NCBI GenBank assembly: GCA_036426205.1 | Contig: CM071567.1 | Coordinates: forward strand, 289,975,141-290,039,140 | Direction: 5' to 3' | DNA from: Ascaphus truei | Taxonomy: Eukaryota; Chordata; Amphibia; Anura; Ascaphidae | DNA length: 64,000 nucleotides | Shown: piece after piece, positions 41,601 to 52,836 of the stretch | Numbering within the stretch: the stretch's first letter is position 1 | Layout of the letters: each line of letters opens with the position of its first letter | Translations under genes and position numbers: made by a program | Notes under the pieces: model-generated | The model's input: only the letters and a program-made list of their open reading frames with translations | What the model was told of the DNA's origin: nothing | Database searches by the model: none

Positions 41601-42124
41601 GGGCTGAGACTCACACAACCCTAACAAGCAGATGAGCAAAGTGCCTCTGTTCCTGCGGTCGTTCTTAGTACCGAAGTGCCTGTACCAACTACTTTTTTGT
41701 GAGTGTTTATAACCATTTTTAATTGCCTATAAACATAACTTTACTACTCTATGGGCCTTGCGCTTTTTTTTTTTTTGTTTCCCCTGTCTCTAGGTTCTCC
41801 TGGTCCCGAGGTTGGTTCCATATGTAAAGAAGCTGCATACATATTTTTTTTTCAATCAAGATTGGACTCTATATTTGGGAACACGTTTTGTGAAACTCTT
41901 CTAATTATTAAGTATTGTTTTTCTTTTTGATTAATTGTTCTCCCTCGGTTTCACTGTGTAAATCCCTTCTTTTTGAATGCGCAAGTGTGTATATATATAT
42001 ATATTATTTTTGTCAGTAAGAGCGCCGGTTGACACAGTTATTTACAGAGGGGTTAATACCCACCTGTTCTTCCCTGTGTCTAACTTATTCACCAAACTGT
42101 CATAGAGTCTTGTTGGTAACCTGA
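41601..42124. other. Unassigned DNA with homopolymers
   Basis: T runs and a TA microsatellite near 41992-42006. No gene recognised. Confidence 0.35.
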
Positions 42125-42420
42125 ATATGCCCGCGCGGTGTGTGGGGGCGGAGCCTGAAGTCCGGGGGGCAGGAAGAAGAGTGTACAGAGTGAGCGCGCT
42201 CCGTAACGCGTGTATGCGCGCGGACCGCGCCAGAGGAGGGTGCAGGTGTGCGCGCGGGGGGACGTGGGCGTGCCCGGTCCTGAGCAGAGGAATCGCAGAG
42301 GGGAGTGATCCCGTTACGGCGGCAGGGGTGAGGAGCCGCGGAGGCCGGTAAGGCAGGATTGTGTTGTGCGTCCAGGGACTCCCTAGAGGGAGAGAGTGCT
42401 CTGTGTGGGGAGCGCGGAAA
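42125..42420. promoter_or_regulatory. CpG-rich block
   Basis: High CpG density (GTGAGCGCGCTCCGTAACG, GCGCGCGGACCGCGCC). It could be a retroelement promoter region or a host CpG island; no exon recognised beside it. Confidence 0.3.
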
Positions 42421-42429
42421 ACGCCGATT

Positions 42430-43660
42430 CCTGACAGAAGCTTATTGGATATTCCATTTTAGGACTAGTACTGAAGGTGGTCTCAACTAACAATTAAACC
42501 TTAAATGTTTCATTGACAGGCGGTGATTGTGCATGTTTATGATGGACCTGTGTCTACGGATATCCTACTATGTCTATTGATTGTTATTTCATCCTAAGCT
42601 TTGAGGATTTGTTACCTAAGTGTGCCTTACTAGAGCTTGGTTGTGGTGACACTTCCGTCTGTGTGTGTTTTATGTCTATATGTTTATGTGGTTTGTCATT
42701 GTCTTTTGGGTTTCGTATTGTGTATCATAATTTATTAGTTGCAGTGTATTACATGTATGTACACCACTAGTTTACATATGTTGTGTATTTTTGGTCTTGG
42801 GGTTATTTACCCTTTATTTATGATACCTGGGTGCTGGGAATTGGTACTTTATTTCTTTCCTTTTTGGGGGGGTATTTCTGCTTCTTTTGTGTCAATGCTA
42901 TATGCTGCTGTAGCTAGCTCTTATCCCCATTTTTTCTAGGGCTTGTTTTACTTCATGGTAGGCTGTTTGTGCCTCTCTAGGGGAGTTATTGCCTTATGGT
43001 GACAGCTTTGGAGGATCTTGTGCATGCGCGGGACTCTCACTATGCTGTGGTTGTTTCTGCGCATGCGCGGACCTCCGCTGTAATATTGGCATTTCCCCGT
43101 GAAGGCTTCTTCTGCCAGTGCTAGTTTTACAGTCACTGATGTCGGGGATTGGTAGCCTGCCTTCACTGCATAGGAGGAGTGGCCATTAGGTTCATAGGGT
43201 GTTGATGCTTTGCCCTCACTGAAGCTGCCCTTACATTGGTATCGGTCCCACAGTACATGCGGGATATTCCACACATGCGCAGTTGTCTGTCGCGGTAGTG
43301 ACGTCATACATACTCCGACTTTAGCGCCAGTCCTCACCTGCAGCGACTTAGAAGGGTGGGTGGGGGTTATCTTAAGGGATCTTTGTGTATTTGTTGTCAG
43401 CTCTCACCTTGATAAAGACTGCTTTTGCAGTGGAAATGTTGGATATTTTGCTGTATTAAATTCTTTTTTGGAAGACCGAGTGCCTGGATTTTTGCCTTCT
43501 ACATGTGATTTCTTAGGGACTTTGCAGGATGGCACCCGTCCGATCTTGTCCGTGGGCACTGGCAGGTGATATCTATCTATACGATTATTTTGTGTGCCAG
43601 ACTACCTCCTATCATTGACATTATACATGACTCATCCCTGATCGTAAATGACAATGGTGA
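42430..43660 (+). mobile_element. Probable second Penelope-like tail
   Basis: Non-coding T-rich DNA with a hammerhead-like motif at 43408-43443 followed by a TTAAATTC tail, plus a TGACGTCA at about 43299. The class is inferred from the motif only. Confidence 0.4.
43408..43443 (+). ncRNA. Degenerate hammerhead-like motif
   Basis: CTTGATAA, then stem ACTGC-TTTT-GCAGT, then GGAAATGTTGG. Stem II is perfect; both core boxes deviate slightly. Confidence 0.45.
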
Positions 43661-43894
43661 ATGCTTAAGGTATCCACTGTCCTGCCTGACTGAAATGTAA
43701 ATGTCCCAGTTCCTATAACTTTTAAGTACTAAACTCTAAGCTACTTCTCATTTATGCTTTTAAATAAATGTTACAGGTCTTATAACTATACTATATTATA
43801 TGTCTACCCCCTAGCACTCTGCACACCTATCCAAAGTTAGCTGCTTAATTTTGTTAGGGCTATGATGTGGTTTGTGGTTAAACTTTTCCCGGTC

Positions 43895-44165
43895 TGCGGT
43901 TTGAGGTCATGATGCAATGTTGCAATCCCTGGCCGCAATCGATAACCGTAGACGTACTTTACCAATTGACCTTAATTGAAGGAGGAAACCACATTATACA
44001 CTGTTGCGATACGGCATCTTATCATGACCGCAGACCAGTTAACCAATTTAACTTGCGGTTAAGACTTCCCTTGCTTGTCTACGGTTACCCAGTGATACAG
44101 TGTTGTAATGCCAGTCTCGACCACAGAACCACAGGCACGCTTATCCAATTAACCATTTAAACAGT
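43895..44165. repeat. Degenerate tandem repeat, unit about 90 bp
   Basis: Three diverged copies sharing GATGCAATGTTGCAAT / ACACTGTTGCGATAC / GATACAGTGTTGTAAT and CCAATTAACC / CCAATTTAAC phrases. Confidence 0.45.
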
Positions 44166-44389
44166 GCTAGAGGCCTAGCGGGCACATTTTAGACATATTA
44201 TTACATATGAATTGGACTGCAACCAGCCCTTGCCTGCAGAATTGACACTTTACAGTCACTTTATTTGACTCAGGGGAACCCAGCCGAGCAGAATGCCTTT
44301 ATTTCAGGGCCTGGGTACCCCTTCACCGTCACACACAGGCAAAGACTTGAGGAAGTGGAAAACAGAACTCAAGGATATGATACAGAACT

Positions 44390-45365
44390 CCAGAAACTGC
44401 AGCTAACCTTCAAAATACAAACCTCAGAAAAGCAGTTACTGATGCTCATCAGTCTAGAACGGGTTACAAAACAATTTCTAAGGATTTGGGTCTCCACCAA
44501 TCCACTGTCAGACAAATGGAGAAAGTTCAAGTCCACAGTAACTCTACCAAGGAGCGGTTGTCCTACCAAAATCTCTCCAAGAACAAACTGGCAAATCATC
44601 CTGAAAGTCACAAAAAAAAACAAAGTAACATCAAAGCATCTGCAGGTCACACTCACTTTGGCTAATGTGAGTGTTTATGACTCCACTATCAGAAAAACAC
44701 TGAACAATAATGGTATTGATGGAATGGATTGCAAGGAGGAAATCACTGCTCTATAAAAAGAACATTGCTGCCATTTGAAGCTCACCGTAGTGCACATAGA
44801 TGATCCAAAAGACTTCTGGAACACTGTTCTCTGGACACACGAGTTAAAGGTAGAAATTTTGGCCTCAATGAGAAATGTTATGTTTGGCGAAAACCAAAAC
44901 TGCATTCAAACAGAAGAACCTCATCCCAATCGTCAAGCATGGTGGGGAGGGGTGGTCATTTTGGGCTGCTTTGCTGTCTCAAGACCTGGAAAGCTTCCCA
45001 TCATTGACATAACCATGAATTCTGCATTGTATCAGAAGATTCTAGAGGAAAATGTCAGGCCATCCATTGTGAGCTGAACCTGAAGCGGAATTGGGTCATC
45101 CAGCAAGACATTGACGCTAAACATACAAGCAGATCTACAAAATAATGGCTACAAAAGAAGTTATTCCACATTTCAGAATGGCCTAGTCAATGTCCGGACC
45201 TAAACCCATTGAAATGTTGTGGCAGGACCCCAGTGAAGCTGTCCATGCAACAAATCTCTCAAATATCACTTAGTTGAAGCAGTTTTGTAAGGAGGAAGGT
45301 GCCAAAATTACTCAAAACCGATGTGAGATATTGACTAGGAAATGCTTACAGTAGTTGACGTTATT
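44390..45365 (+). pseudogene. Tc1-like transposase (frameshifted)
   Basis: Recognisable blocks on the plus strand: KWRKFKSTVTLPRSG and PTKISPR (DNA-binding region), KVTSKHLQVTL, DSTIRKTLNNNG, DPKDFWNTVLWTHELK (first catalytic aspartate region, the usual TDE being changed to THE), VVILGCFAVSRPGKL, MNSALYQKILEENVRPS and after a frame change WPSQSPDLNP-like text (near 45175-45215). Normal length is about 340 residues. At least three frame changes and an altered DDE position make it inactive. Confidence 0.85.
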
Positions 45366-45444
45366 GCTTCTCAAGGGGTACTGAAGCTAAAGCTTCACTT
45401 ACTTTTTCACACATGGATATTGAATATTTAATCCTTTATGGACA

Positions 45445-45987
45445 AAAAGACGAAAAGTGCACATAGTGCACCGGGGATCAGTATTAGGAGGCAGTAGTGG
45501 GCTTTACAGAAATGCAACAAAATGCATTTACTCAAAAAAGTCCAAGATAGGACCAAGTGACAAGATAGAGTGAATTAACAGTGAGTGAGGCTCAAAAGGG
45601 ACCACAGTGTAACAATAACAGAAATTTATTAGACAATAAGTGATGTGACGACAGATGGAAAGCCACTGACACCCAACTGAAATGATAACAATAATATCTA
45701 CAGTGAGTTACAGTGAGTAAAAACAAAAAACTGAACAATAATAAATTAAATCAGACAAAACAAAATGAAACAAAACCACACTGCGGGATACACAGATACT
45801 GACCATTCCGTTCTGAGTGAAGCTGTCGTGAAGTGTTCTGAAGATACAGCCCGGACTGCATAACTCACGGCTGATCTCCCACCCACTCGAACTTCCAGGT
45901 AGTCTGGACCAGCCGATGGGTAGGCGTGCTGAACAGCCTCACGTGACCTCTACTTGTTTCGCTACTGCGTACTTTGTCAGGGGGTAC
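45445..45987 (-). mobile_element. Penelope-like fragment inside the Tc1 copy
   Basis: TCCTTTATGGA before and TCCTTTGTGGA after look like a diverged target duplication (about 11 bp). The segment contains a minus-strand hammerhead-like motif (45981-45948: CTGACAA, stem TAC-GCA-GTA, then GCGAAAC). No coding part remains. Confidence 0.55.
45948..45981 (-). ncRNA. Hammerhead-like motif (minus strand)
   Basis: CTGACAA then GTACGCAGTAGC then GAAAC, near the right edge of the inserted fragment. One mismatch in the first core box. Confidence 0.45.
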
Positions 45988-46165
45988 TTTCCTTTGTGGA
46001 TAAATAAATATTTTTTTTTAACATCATGTTTTGTGTCATTTGTTTTATAAGGTTATATTTATCTGTTATTAGGACTAACATTAATATCTAATAGCATTTC
46101 AAGTTTGAAAAATGTAAAACATGTGAAAATCCTACATGGCTCACAAACTTCTTGTCGCCACTGTA

Positions 46166-47030
46166 TATGTTTGCATCTAATTTTGGTCACTAATAAATAA
46201 AATACCTGTGGTAGGAAGGTGAATGATTTTTAAACTATGGAGAAAGCATGCAGTTATGGTTACTCCACCATGTCTGTCTTTGTTTTGTGTCAGCTTCAAA
46301 AGACTTCATGTGAATTACAGTATACAATGACACTGATTGATTTCTTTTATAGAATATTCTATCTGAAGTTATGAACAGTTCGGTCAACAAAACAAACAAG
46401 TATTTTTTTTTTAGATATAGAGATAGTGAGTAATTTTTCTAAACTTTTGAAAACTGTCATTTTCTACTCTTAGATATCAAAAGTCTATAAACTCAAAGTA
46501 AAACACCGTTTTGAAGCTCTTTTCCCTAGCAAAGGAGTCACGTCTTTTCCCCCCTCAAATTATCCAGAGAAAACTTTTGGATAGCGTTTGTTGCCTTACC
46601 CTTTCTATTCATTTTTAAGTACAGGAAACAAACATTTCTCACAGTATGTGATACAGTATTGAATTTAAAAATGCAATAATAATAACTGTTTATAACTGTC
46701 TTAATACTATTAACAACTCTTTTAGGCCCATATTCTAAATACTGTGCTCTTCTAATGAAGGAAAAATCAGATTCTAATTCTAAACCGTTTTTAGTGGGAA
46801 AAATCTGGTTATATTTTATATAATTACTGAATAGAAAAAGCAAACTAAATCTCCAAAATATACACTGATGCAAATCATGGAAAATGATACAAGTTAAAAA
46901 CAAAACAAAAAAAGCCCTGTTAAATCAATGAATAAATACCAGAGAAAGAGGAGAAAAAAAGAGACCTACTTTACAAGAGTCCCAAGTGACATATATGACT
47001 TCCCAAAACACCTTTATTCACATGTGGAGA
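46166..47030. other. Unassigned AT-rich DNA
   Basis: Only short open frames; the 121-codon minus-strand frame at 46538-46903 has no recognisable features. Confidence 0.4.
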
Positions 47031-47032
47031 GA

Positions 47033-47168
47033 CACTTGTGCACAAAAAGAAATACTCCTGAGATACCTATAAAATATGGTAATGTTAATCATTTGATTAA
47101 ATTTTGCATAGCAAAATTAGAATATTTCCGAGGTATCTCAGGTGTGTTCCTTTTTGTGCACAGATTTC
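47033..47168. repeat. Inverted repeat, arms about 40 bp
   Basis: TGTGCACAAAAAGAAATACT and CCTGAGATACCT on the left pair with AGGTATCTCAGG and CCTTTTTGTGCACA on the right. Likely a small foldback MITE. Confidence 0.7.
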
Positions 47169-47489
47169 GCAGTTCATTTATTGAAGACTATGCCCATCTC
47201 TAGTACTGTTCTGCTATTGTCTTTTAGTGAGCTTGATTGTTTACTGTATATGTTTGTGTATGTGTTTGATTTAGTGTTAGTGTATTTAACGGTTGCGGGG
47301 GGAGGGGGTTAGTTGGAGTGTGACTTTGTCCACTAATTTGTGTCTCCATTTTTATAGAGAGTGAGAGAGGAGCAGAGGAGTGGATTGGCAGAGGAGAAGA
47401 GGATTGGAGTGGCAGAGGGACTTCAACCCCAGGAGTCTGAGCAAATGATGCAGTGGCACAGCAGCCATCAATTAAATGTGTAGTGCCAT

Positions 47490-47690
47490 GTTCACCAAAG
47501 AGAAGAAGAATGAGCTTCTGGTCTCCAAAATCATTGAACACAGACACATTATTTATTTGCAGAGGAGTCAAAACCTTGAGTTATACCAAGCAGAGGCTGT
47601 GGTGTGAAGTGAATGGAGGGAACAGCGTCGGACTTGCCGCCGATAAATGTACAGGTGTGCAGGAAAATATTTGGGGACAGTAAGCAATTT
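47490..47690 (+). pseudogene. Possible decayed Myb/SANT-like ORF of a Harbinger element
   Basis: Readings EKKNELLVSKIIEH and RLWCEVN..GNSVG in neighbouring frames loosely recall the Myb-like DNA-binding ORF of PIF/Harbinger transposons. Weak; could be chance. Confidence 0.2.
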
Positions 47691-47699
47691 GTCAAATCA

Positions 47700-48620
47700 A
47701 AAATGGCAAAAGGTATGGAGATAGACGGCCCCTAGATGAGCATTATCTACCGTAAAAAAATATTATTATGTAATTAGTCGTGACTAGAGTCACCAGTGTG
47801 ATAGACTCGGGTGTATCTTCCCTTGATTTGTGACCTGGTATTAGAGAAAAAAATACAAATGTATTCAATTACTTTATAGCATATCTGTATTTTAAAAGAC
47901 TAACCTTACTAATAGATTTGGTTACATAAAATATTGTATTTATGCAGTCAATACTGTATGAGGTTTCATATCTGACAGATCAAGTCAGTGAAGAAAATAA
48001 GAAACTTCACAAAGTAAGAAAGGTGAAGAAACAAAGTGGAACAAGATAAGTTGAAAGTGCAGTAAGCAATGAAATAAGCAGAGGGCACCTTGGAGCAGGA
48101 AAGAGACCAATCACTTTGTTTCCAGTTAGAACTTTCTCATGTCAGAGCCAATGTTGAATGAAAGAAGAGAAGCATTCTAACACTCCACAAATACTACTGA
48201 GCGCTTATCCAAAGGAAGATTGAAGAGAGAAAAGTATTTGTGCAAATGATCTGCAGTGGTCATCATACAGGCTGCTTGAGGAATTAAAACTAATTCGCTT
48301 TATCGCCAGAATAAAGCAGCATGCCTTCTCCAGTCAATATGGAGAATGCAAAGCCAAAGAAAGAAATACGAACATTAGAAGCAATCAGTAATTGTAGTCC
48401 AGTCAAATGTTAGGAAGTATCATCAGCAACAATGCTACAGGAAAATGAAGGAAGCTGCTTGTGTGAATTAGTCCAGATATAAATCATATGCAACCCAGGA
48501 AATAGCACACCGCTCATAGGCAGCAAACTAAAAGTATTTGAGTGAATGAAGTTATGTGGTTATGCCTAATTGTCTTAAAGACTGGCACCGGGTGTTATCA
48601 ATGTACTTGAGGTAATAGAT
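47700..48620. other. Unassigned AT-rich DNA
   Basis: No gene, RNA or repeat recognised. Confidence 0.4.
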
Positions 48621-48859
48621 CACCATTAAGATTAAAGGGTTAACCCACCCTGCCCCGATACCCACCCGGGAGGCTTAACCACCCTCCCCGGATCCACTAT
48701 ACCCACCCTGTACCCATTGATTGTTATAGTAGTACATCATACCCATACTGTATAATAATATGGGCATGATAAGCCACTATAGCACACAATGGGCACCTAA
48801 TCACAATACTTTAATGCACAAAACACACAATAATGAAACATTAAAAAACACAGAAACAC

Positions 48860-49200
48860 CCCAATTCACTAAATAAAAACAGTAGCGAACAAAAGTAATT
48901 AATAAAAGCACTAACCAGCTCAACAAGGAATTGATTAAACCAGTAACCAATCAAAGCAATACATTAATAAAACAACAAATAATTAATTAAACCAGTAACC
49001 AAACAAAGCAATTCATTTATAAAACAAGGAATTAATTAAACCAGTAACCAATCAAACCAATTAATTAATAAAACAACAAGGAATTAATTGTAACAGTAAG
49101 CAACAGAGACATTAATTATTACATTATATCAGCAACACAACCATTAAAAGCAATAGTCAACACAACACATCATTAATTAAAAACGAAAAATCAATCGACA
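48860..49200. repeat. AT-rich tandem repeat, unit about 55-60 bp
   Basis: Repeated TTAATTAAACCAGTAACCAA and AATAAAACAACAAGGAATTA phrases, about four to five diverged copies. Confidence 0.7.
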
Positions 49201-49324
49201 ATTTTTTTTAAAAAATAAAGCAACACAATGACAAACAATTACATCCACATAATAAACACACATAGAAAAAATCACCATCAATACAAAGCAAGAAATTAAA
49301 AACAAATTACAGAGTTATTTTAGG

Positions 49325-49610
49325 TCAAGTATGTGACGTCATCCAAAGGGAGCCACAAGGTGTACAACAACCAATCAGATTGGGGAATTAGTTCCTACGA
49401 TCTGATTGGCTGAAATACCATGTGACGCCGGCTTAGTGACATCATGTTAAAGGCAAATGAAGCACAGCCATTCTAATTGGCTGGCATCATTCCCTTTAAA
49501 TGACGTCATTAAAAAAAACTAATTTAAATTGGCTCATGGATTTAACAGCCAATCAGACAGCTATTGAACCAGTTCCTGCCCAAATGTGACATCACAAGCA
49601 ATATTTAAGG
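49325..49610. repeat. Array alternating CRE-like and CCAAT motifs
   Basis: GTGACGTCATC, AGTGACATCAT, ATGACGTCATT and TGTGACATCAC alternate with ACCAATCAGATTGG, CTGATTGGCTG, AATTGGCTGG, GCCAATCAGAC over 280 bp. Related text continues at 51240-51400, so a LINE and a provirus have split one element. Confidence 0.6.
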
Positions 49611-50269
49611 TCGTAAAGCCTCATTTGAGCCCAAGAAGATGACGAGACAACATCGGTTGGGATCTAAAATGGGGTTCTTTAGATTGACAGATGAAGACAG
49701 AAGATAAAGAAGATACAGAAATAATTACAGAAGAAGATAGAAGAAGGTGATTAAAGATAAAAGAAAGAAGATTTGGGTACCTGATCCGGATCTTCATGGC
49801 GGATGGCATCAGATGCTGTTTGAGGCCTTCGTTTTAAATTAATTAATATCACTTTTGCTGAATGGACAAGACTCACTGTTGTTGCTTCCCCTCATACAGA
49901 GGTAAAAGGAAGGGTTCACAGTATAGATTCCGTGGCTTTTTTTGAACATCATCAGTATTATCATGCTGAGATCTTTTGAAATAACTTTTCTGGGCATATC
50001 TGCTTTAGAAAAGAAATCAAGCACAGAGATATGTATATGAGATATGTATATTAGATGTGTATTCAATGTATATAAAATGTGCATTGAATCAACAGAAGTG
50101 ATGGTGTATTTATAATGGACCTCTACAGGTAAAGTATACACCCACTTTTTACACCTATACCTCGTGTGAACGCCAGCCAACAAATGACATCAGGGACACG
50201 GTGCATAAAAGGTGACACAAATTGCATAGCCTGTCACACGCTGATCTCTATCTGAACAAACTCTTGTCC

Positions 50270-51215
50270 AGATACTGTATTGTGCTTTCTTAAATTTTAT
50301 TTAATGGATCGCCCCAGATTCTATGGACGCAAGTTCAAACTTACTGCTTCTGTTCCGGCAACAGAAAGCAAACGGTGGCAGCTGTTTCCAAGCCCTCCCA
50401 TCCAAAGGTGCCTAAAGAAAAGGTACCAAGGACTCCCAATGCAAATTACCCTGGCCCTTTGTATCAAAAGAGGAAAATGCCCAAAGTCATCGATGAGATT
50501 GTTCGGCCGAGCTGCTCAAGTGCCCCTGCACCACCGAAGCTGAATCGCACGTCACACACTTCCCTTATTGTGCACCACAAAACTGGCTCGGCACCCCAAA
50601 CCCACCTTAGCAAACTTGACGCCCTCTACATTTTAATATGCCGTTTTGTTCTCCAATGCAACTACAACACACATCACTGCTCAATGCTCGAAGAACTAGA
50701 TTGGTCATCACTTGAGTCTTGGAGCAAAGTTCAACTTTCCTGTTTTGCCTTCAAATACGTTCTGGGTAAGCTGCCCATCTATTTGAACAAGCTCCTCACC
50801 CCTGCAGCATGCAACACTTATCATCTGAGATCTGACTCCAAAAGACTGTTCATGGTCACAAGGCTCAACAAAGTATCCGGATGCTCCTCTTTCTCTTACC
50901 GTGCATCCCAAAACTGGAACAACCTACCAGCGACTCTCACATTCACCACCAGTTTATGTTCTTTCAAAACTAAGGCTGTCTCACATTTTAATCTGGTCTG
51001 TAACTGTTACATAAGCCTATAATATATATTTTCTATAACTGTGCATGCAATGTCTTGTATATAATGTATACCCTGTTCATTTATGTAAATGTATTTGTAA
51101 CCATGTATTATTTGTCTTAACTCTATGCCCAGGACATACTTGAAAACGAGAGGTAACTCTCAATGTAGTACTTCCTGGTAAAACATTTTTATAAATAAAT
51201 AAAAATTTTAAAGCC
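50270..51215 (+). mobile_element. Non-LTR retrotransposon 3' end (LINE)
   Basis: The C-terminal ORF end is followed by a 3' region with GTAACTCTCAATGTAGTACT, TTCCTGGTAAAA and a short (AAATA)n-type tail at 51190-51215. Such tails occur in L2/CR1-group LINEs. Confidence 0.65.
50375..51022 (+). pseudogene. Open frame joining an unknown segment to a LINE C-terminus (215 codons)
   Basis: Residues about 76-215 (LDALYILICRFVLQCNYNTH, CFAFKYVLGKLPIYL, SYRASQNWNNLPATL, SFKTKAVSHF) match the conserved end of LINE ORF2 proteins, downstream of the reverse transcriptase. Residues 1-75 are Pro/Lys-rich (KVPKEKVPRTPNANYPGPLY) and I do not recognise them. They may be part of the LINE, a transduced exon or chance. 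No stop interrupts the 215 codons, but reverse transcriptase and endonuclease are missing. Confidence 0.5.
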
Positions 51216-51401
51216 ACAATGTTGACCAAACAGCTTCTTTAGGTCAAATGAGATGTCACAGCCTTAAATATGGCCTGTGACTTCACATTTGGGTGGCAAA
51301 TGGTTCCCATGCCATCTGATTGGCAGTGAAAACCATGTGCCCTTTTTTTTAAAAATGTGACGGCATGAAAGGGACTGAAGCCAGCCAATGAGAATGGCTA
51401 C

Positions 51402-51998
51402 TGACAAAGTGAGAATATGACTTAAGGGGGAGGTCTGACATAACAGCACTGGGATCTAAGCCGCCATTTTGAGTCAGCATCCATCGTAGGTGCTTGATAT
51501 TGTCTATTGTCTGTATGAAAGTTGGTATGGAAGTTAGTTTAAAATACATTTTTTCTGCTGAAGTTCCAATTGATATTGAGCGGTTCACTTACCACAAGAC
51601 CTTGAGCAGAGAGAAAGCGCAAATGTTATGAAAATATGAGACAGATAGCACTGTCTCGCATTCCGAAGGGGGGGCCCATGAAGTTCCGTATGTAGAGGAA
51701 AGGGCAACGGCTTGTATAAGGAATATTGCTGAATCATTTCATTTATGCATCCCATAATAATGCTTTAACTCAATGTGTTCATATTCATATTTTGTTTACG
51801 TAGTGATGCACACGCAACCTCGTATAGGGGGCATGGGCTTAGTATTTTGTGTATAAATAAGGCCTGTATGCCATCATGTCGTTGGGAGAGTTTTATTTTG
51901 AAACTCTCCTCTGCGTGTGCACCGTAAACTGCAATAAACTTATTTGTCATTCTGCAAAACATATCCTCAGACTTGTGTTTTTATTCACAACTTTTACA
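51402..51998 (+). repeat. Provirus 5' LTR (597 bp)
   Basis: TG...CA borders. Contains TGTATAAATAAGGCC (TATA-like, near 51850), and AATAAA near 51934 in the order promoter then polyadenylation signal. Confidence 0.9.
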
Positions 51999-52000
51999 GA

Positions 52001-52018
52001 TGGCGCCTGAATAGGGAC
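52001..52018 (+). promoter_or_regulatory. Primer-binding site, lysine-tRNA type
   Basis: TGGCGCCTGAATAGGGAC differs by two C-to-T changes from the complement of the 3' end of tRNA-Lys (the type using TGGCGCCCGAACAGGGAC). It starts two bases after the LTR. Confidence 0.82.
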
Positions 52019-52695
52019 CCAGAAATACCGGAGACTGAGCACCTGAAAAAAACACTCCTCGGTCACTCAAATCTGAGCGCTCGTAAGAATAAAGGTAAAA
52101 GGCACGTTTTGAGGAAAGCCTGAGTTTAAAAAGTTGTTTTGAGTGGTGTGTAGAGAGATGTGTTTTGAAGGGTGTGTCAATCTGTGTTGACGGGTTTACC
52201 TACAGTAGCAGTTTCAAATAAGTTTATTTGTCTGTTCCTGTATCCATTTTAAAGTGTTATAGATGTTAAGTTTTATTGGGATTAAGGTGAGTGTCCTGTT
52301 AAAAGTTTTGGTGTTTTGGTGATGAAGGTGAGTGATTGTATGCATAAGGGATTGTTTTTCAGACTGTCCTGGGTTGTGATAAATATTTTTGTTGTCTGAG
52401 CAGGAAGGGTCCCTGATTGTACAGTTGCTCTGTTTTGTCATTAACATACCAAGTGAGTTTATTTATGGATATCTGTTTAGAAGGTCTTATCTGTATCCAT
52501 GTTATAAAAGTATAAGGTTTATCAGGACTGGGTTGGACCCGCTGAAGTAATTCAAGTGTTTTCTAGGGTATAGTTATGGTGAACATTTCAGAACAATAAC
52601 ATGCCAAAAGAGTTGTACGCAATCAGCTTTCACTGATTATTGTATCAGGTGTATTGTACAGGTCAATTAAATGTGATTACTGTAAAAGGAGAATA

Positions 52696-52836
52696 ATGGG
52701 AAACCAAAGTTCTAAAAATTTGCCGTTAGAGGTTGTGTCTGCAGACAAAAATAATAAAGAATGGATACAGAGAACAAGAAGAGACAATATAAATATGTTT
52801 TGTTGGCCAATGAAAATACACATGCAAGTTCAATGA
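52696..52836 (+). pseudogene. Provirus gag start (47 codons, then stop)
   Basis: The ATG is followed by GNQSSK, a myristoylation-type N-terminus as in retroviral matrix proteins, about 680 bp after the primer site. The frame stops at 52836 and no capsid or zinc knuckle was recognised downstream. Confidence 0.45.

Larger units (their letters stand above)
44340..46163 (+). mobile_element. Tc1-like DNA transposon, broken, with a nested insertion
   Basis: Transposase remnant at 44390-45360 and a right terminus ending CTTCTTGTCGCCACTG with TA after it. The left terminal repeat was not found. A Penelope-like piece at about 45445-45987 separates the transposase end from the right terminus. Confidence 0.8.
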
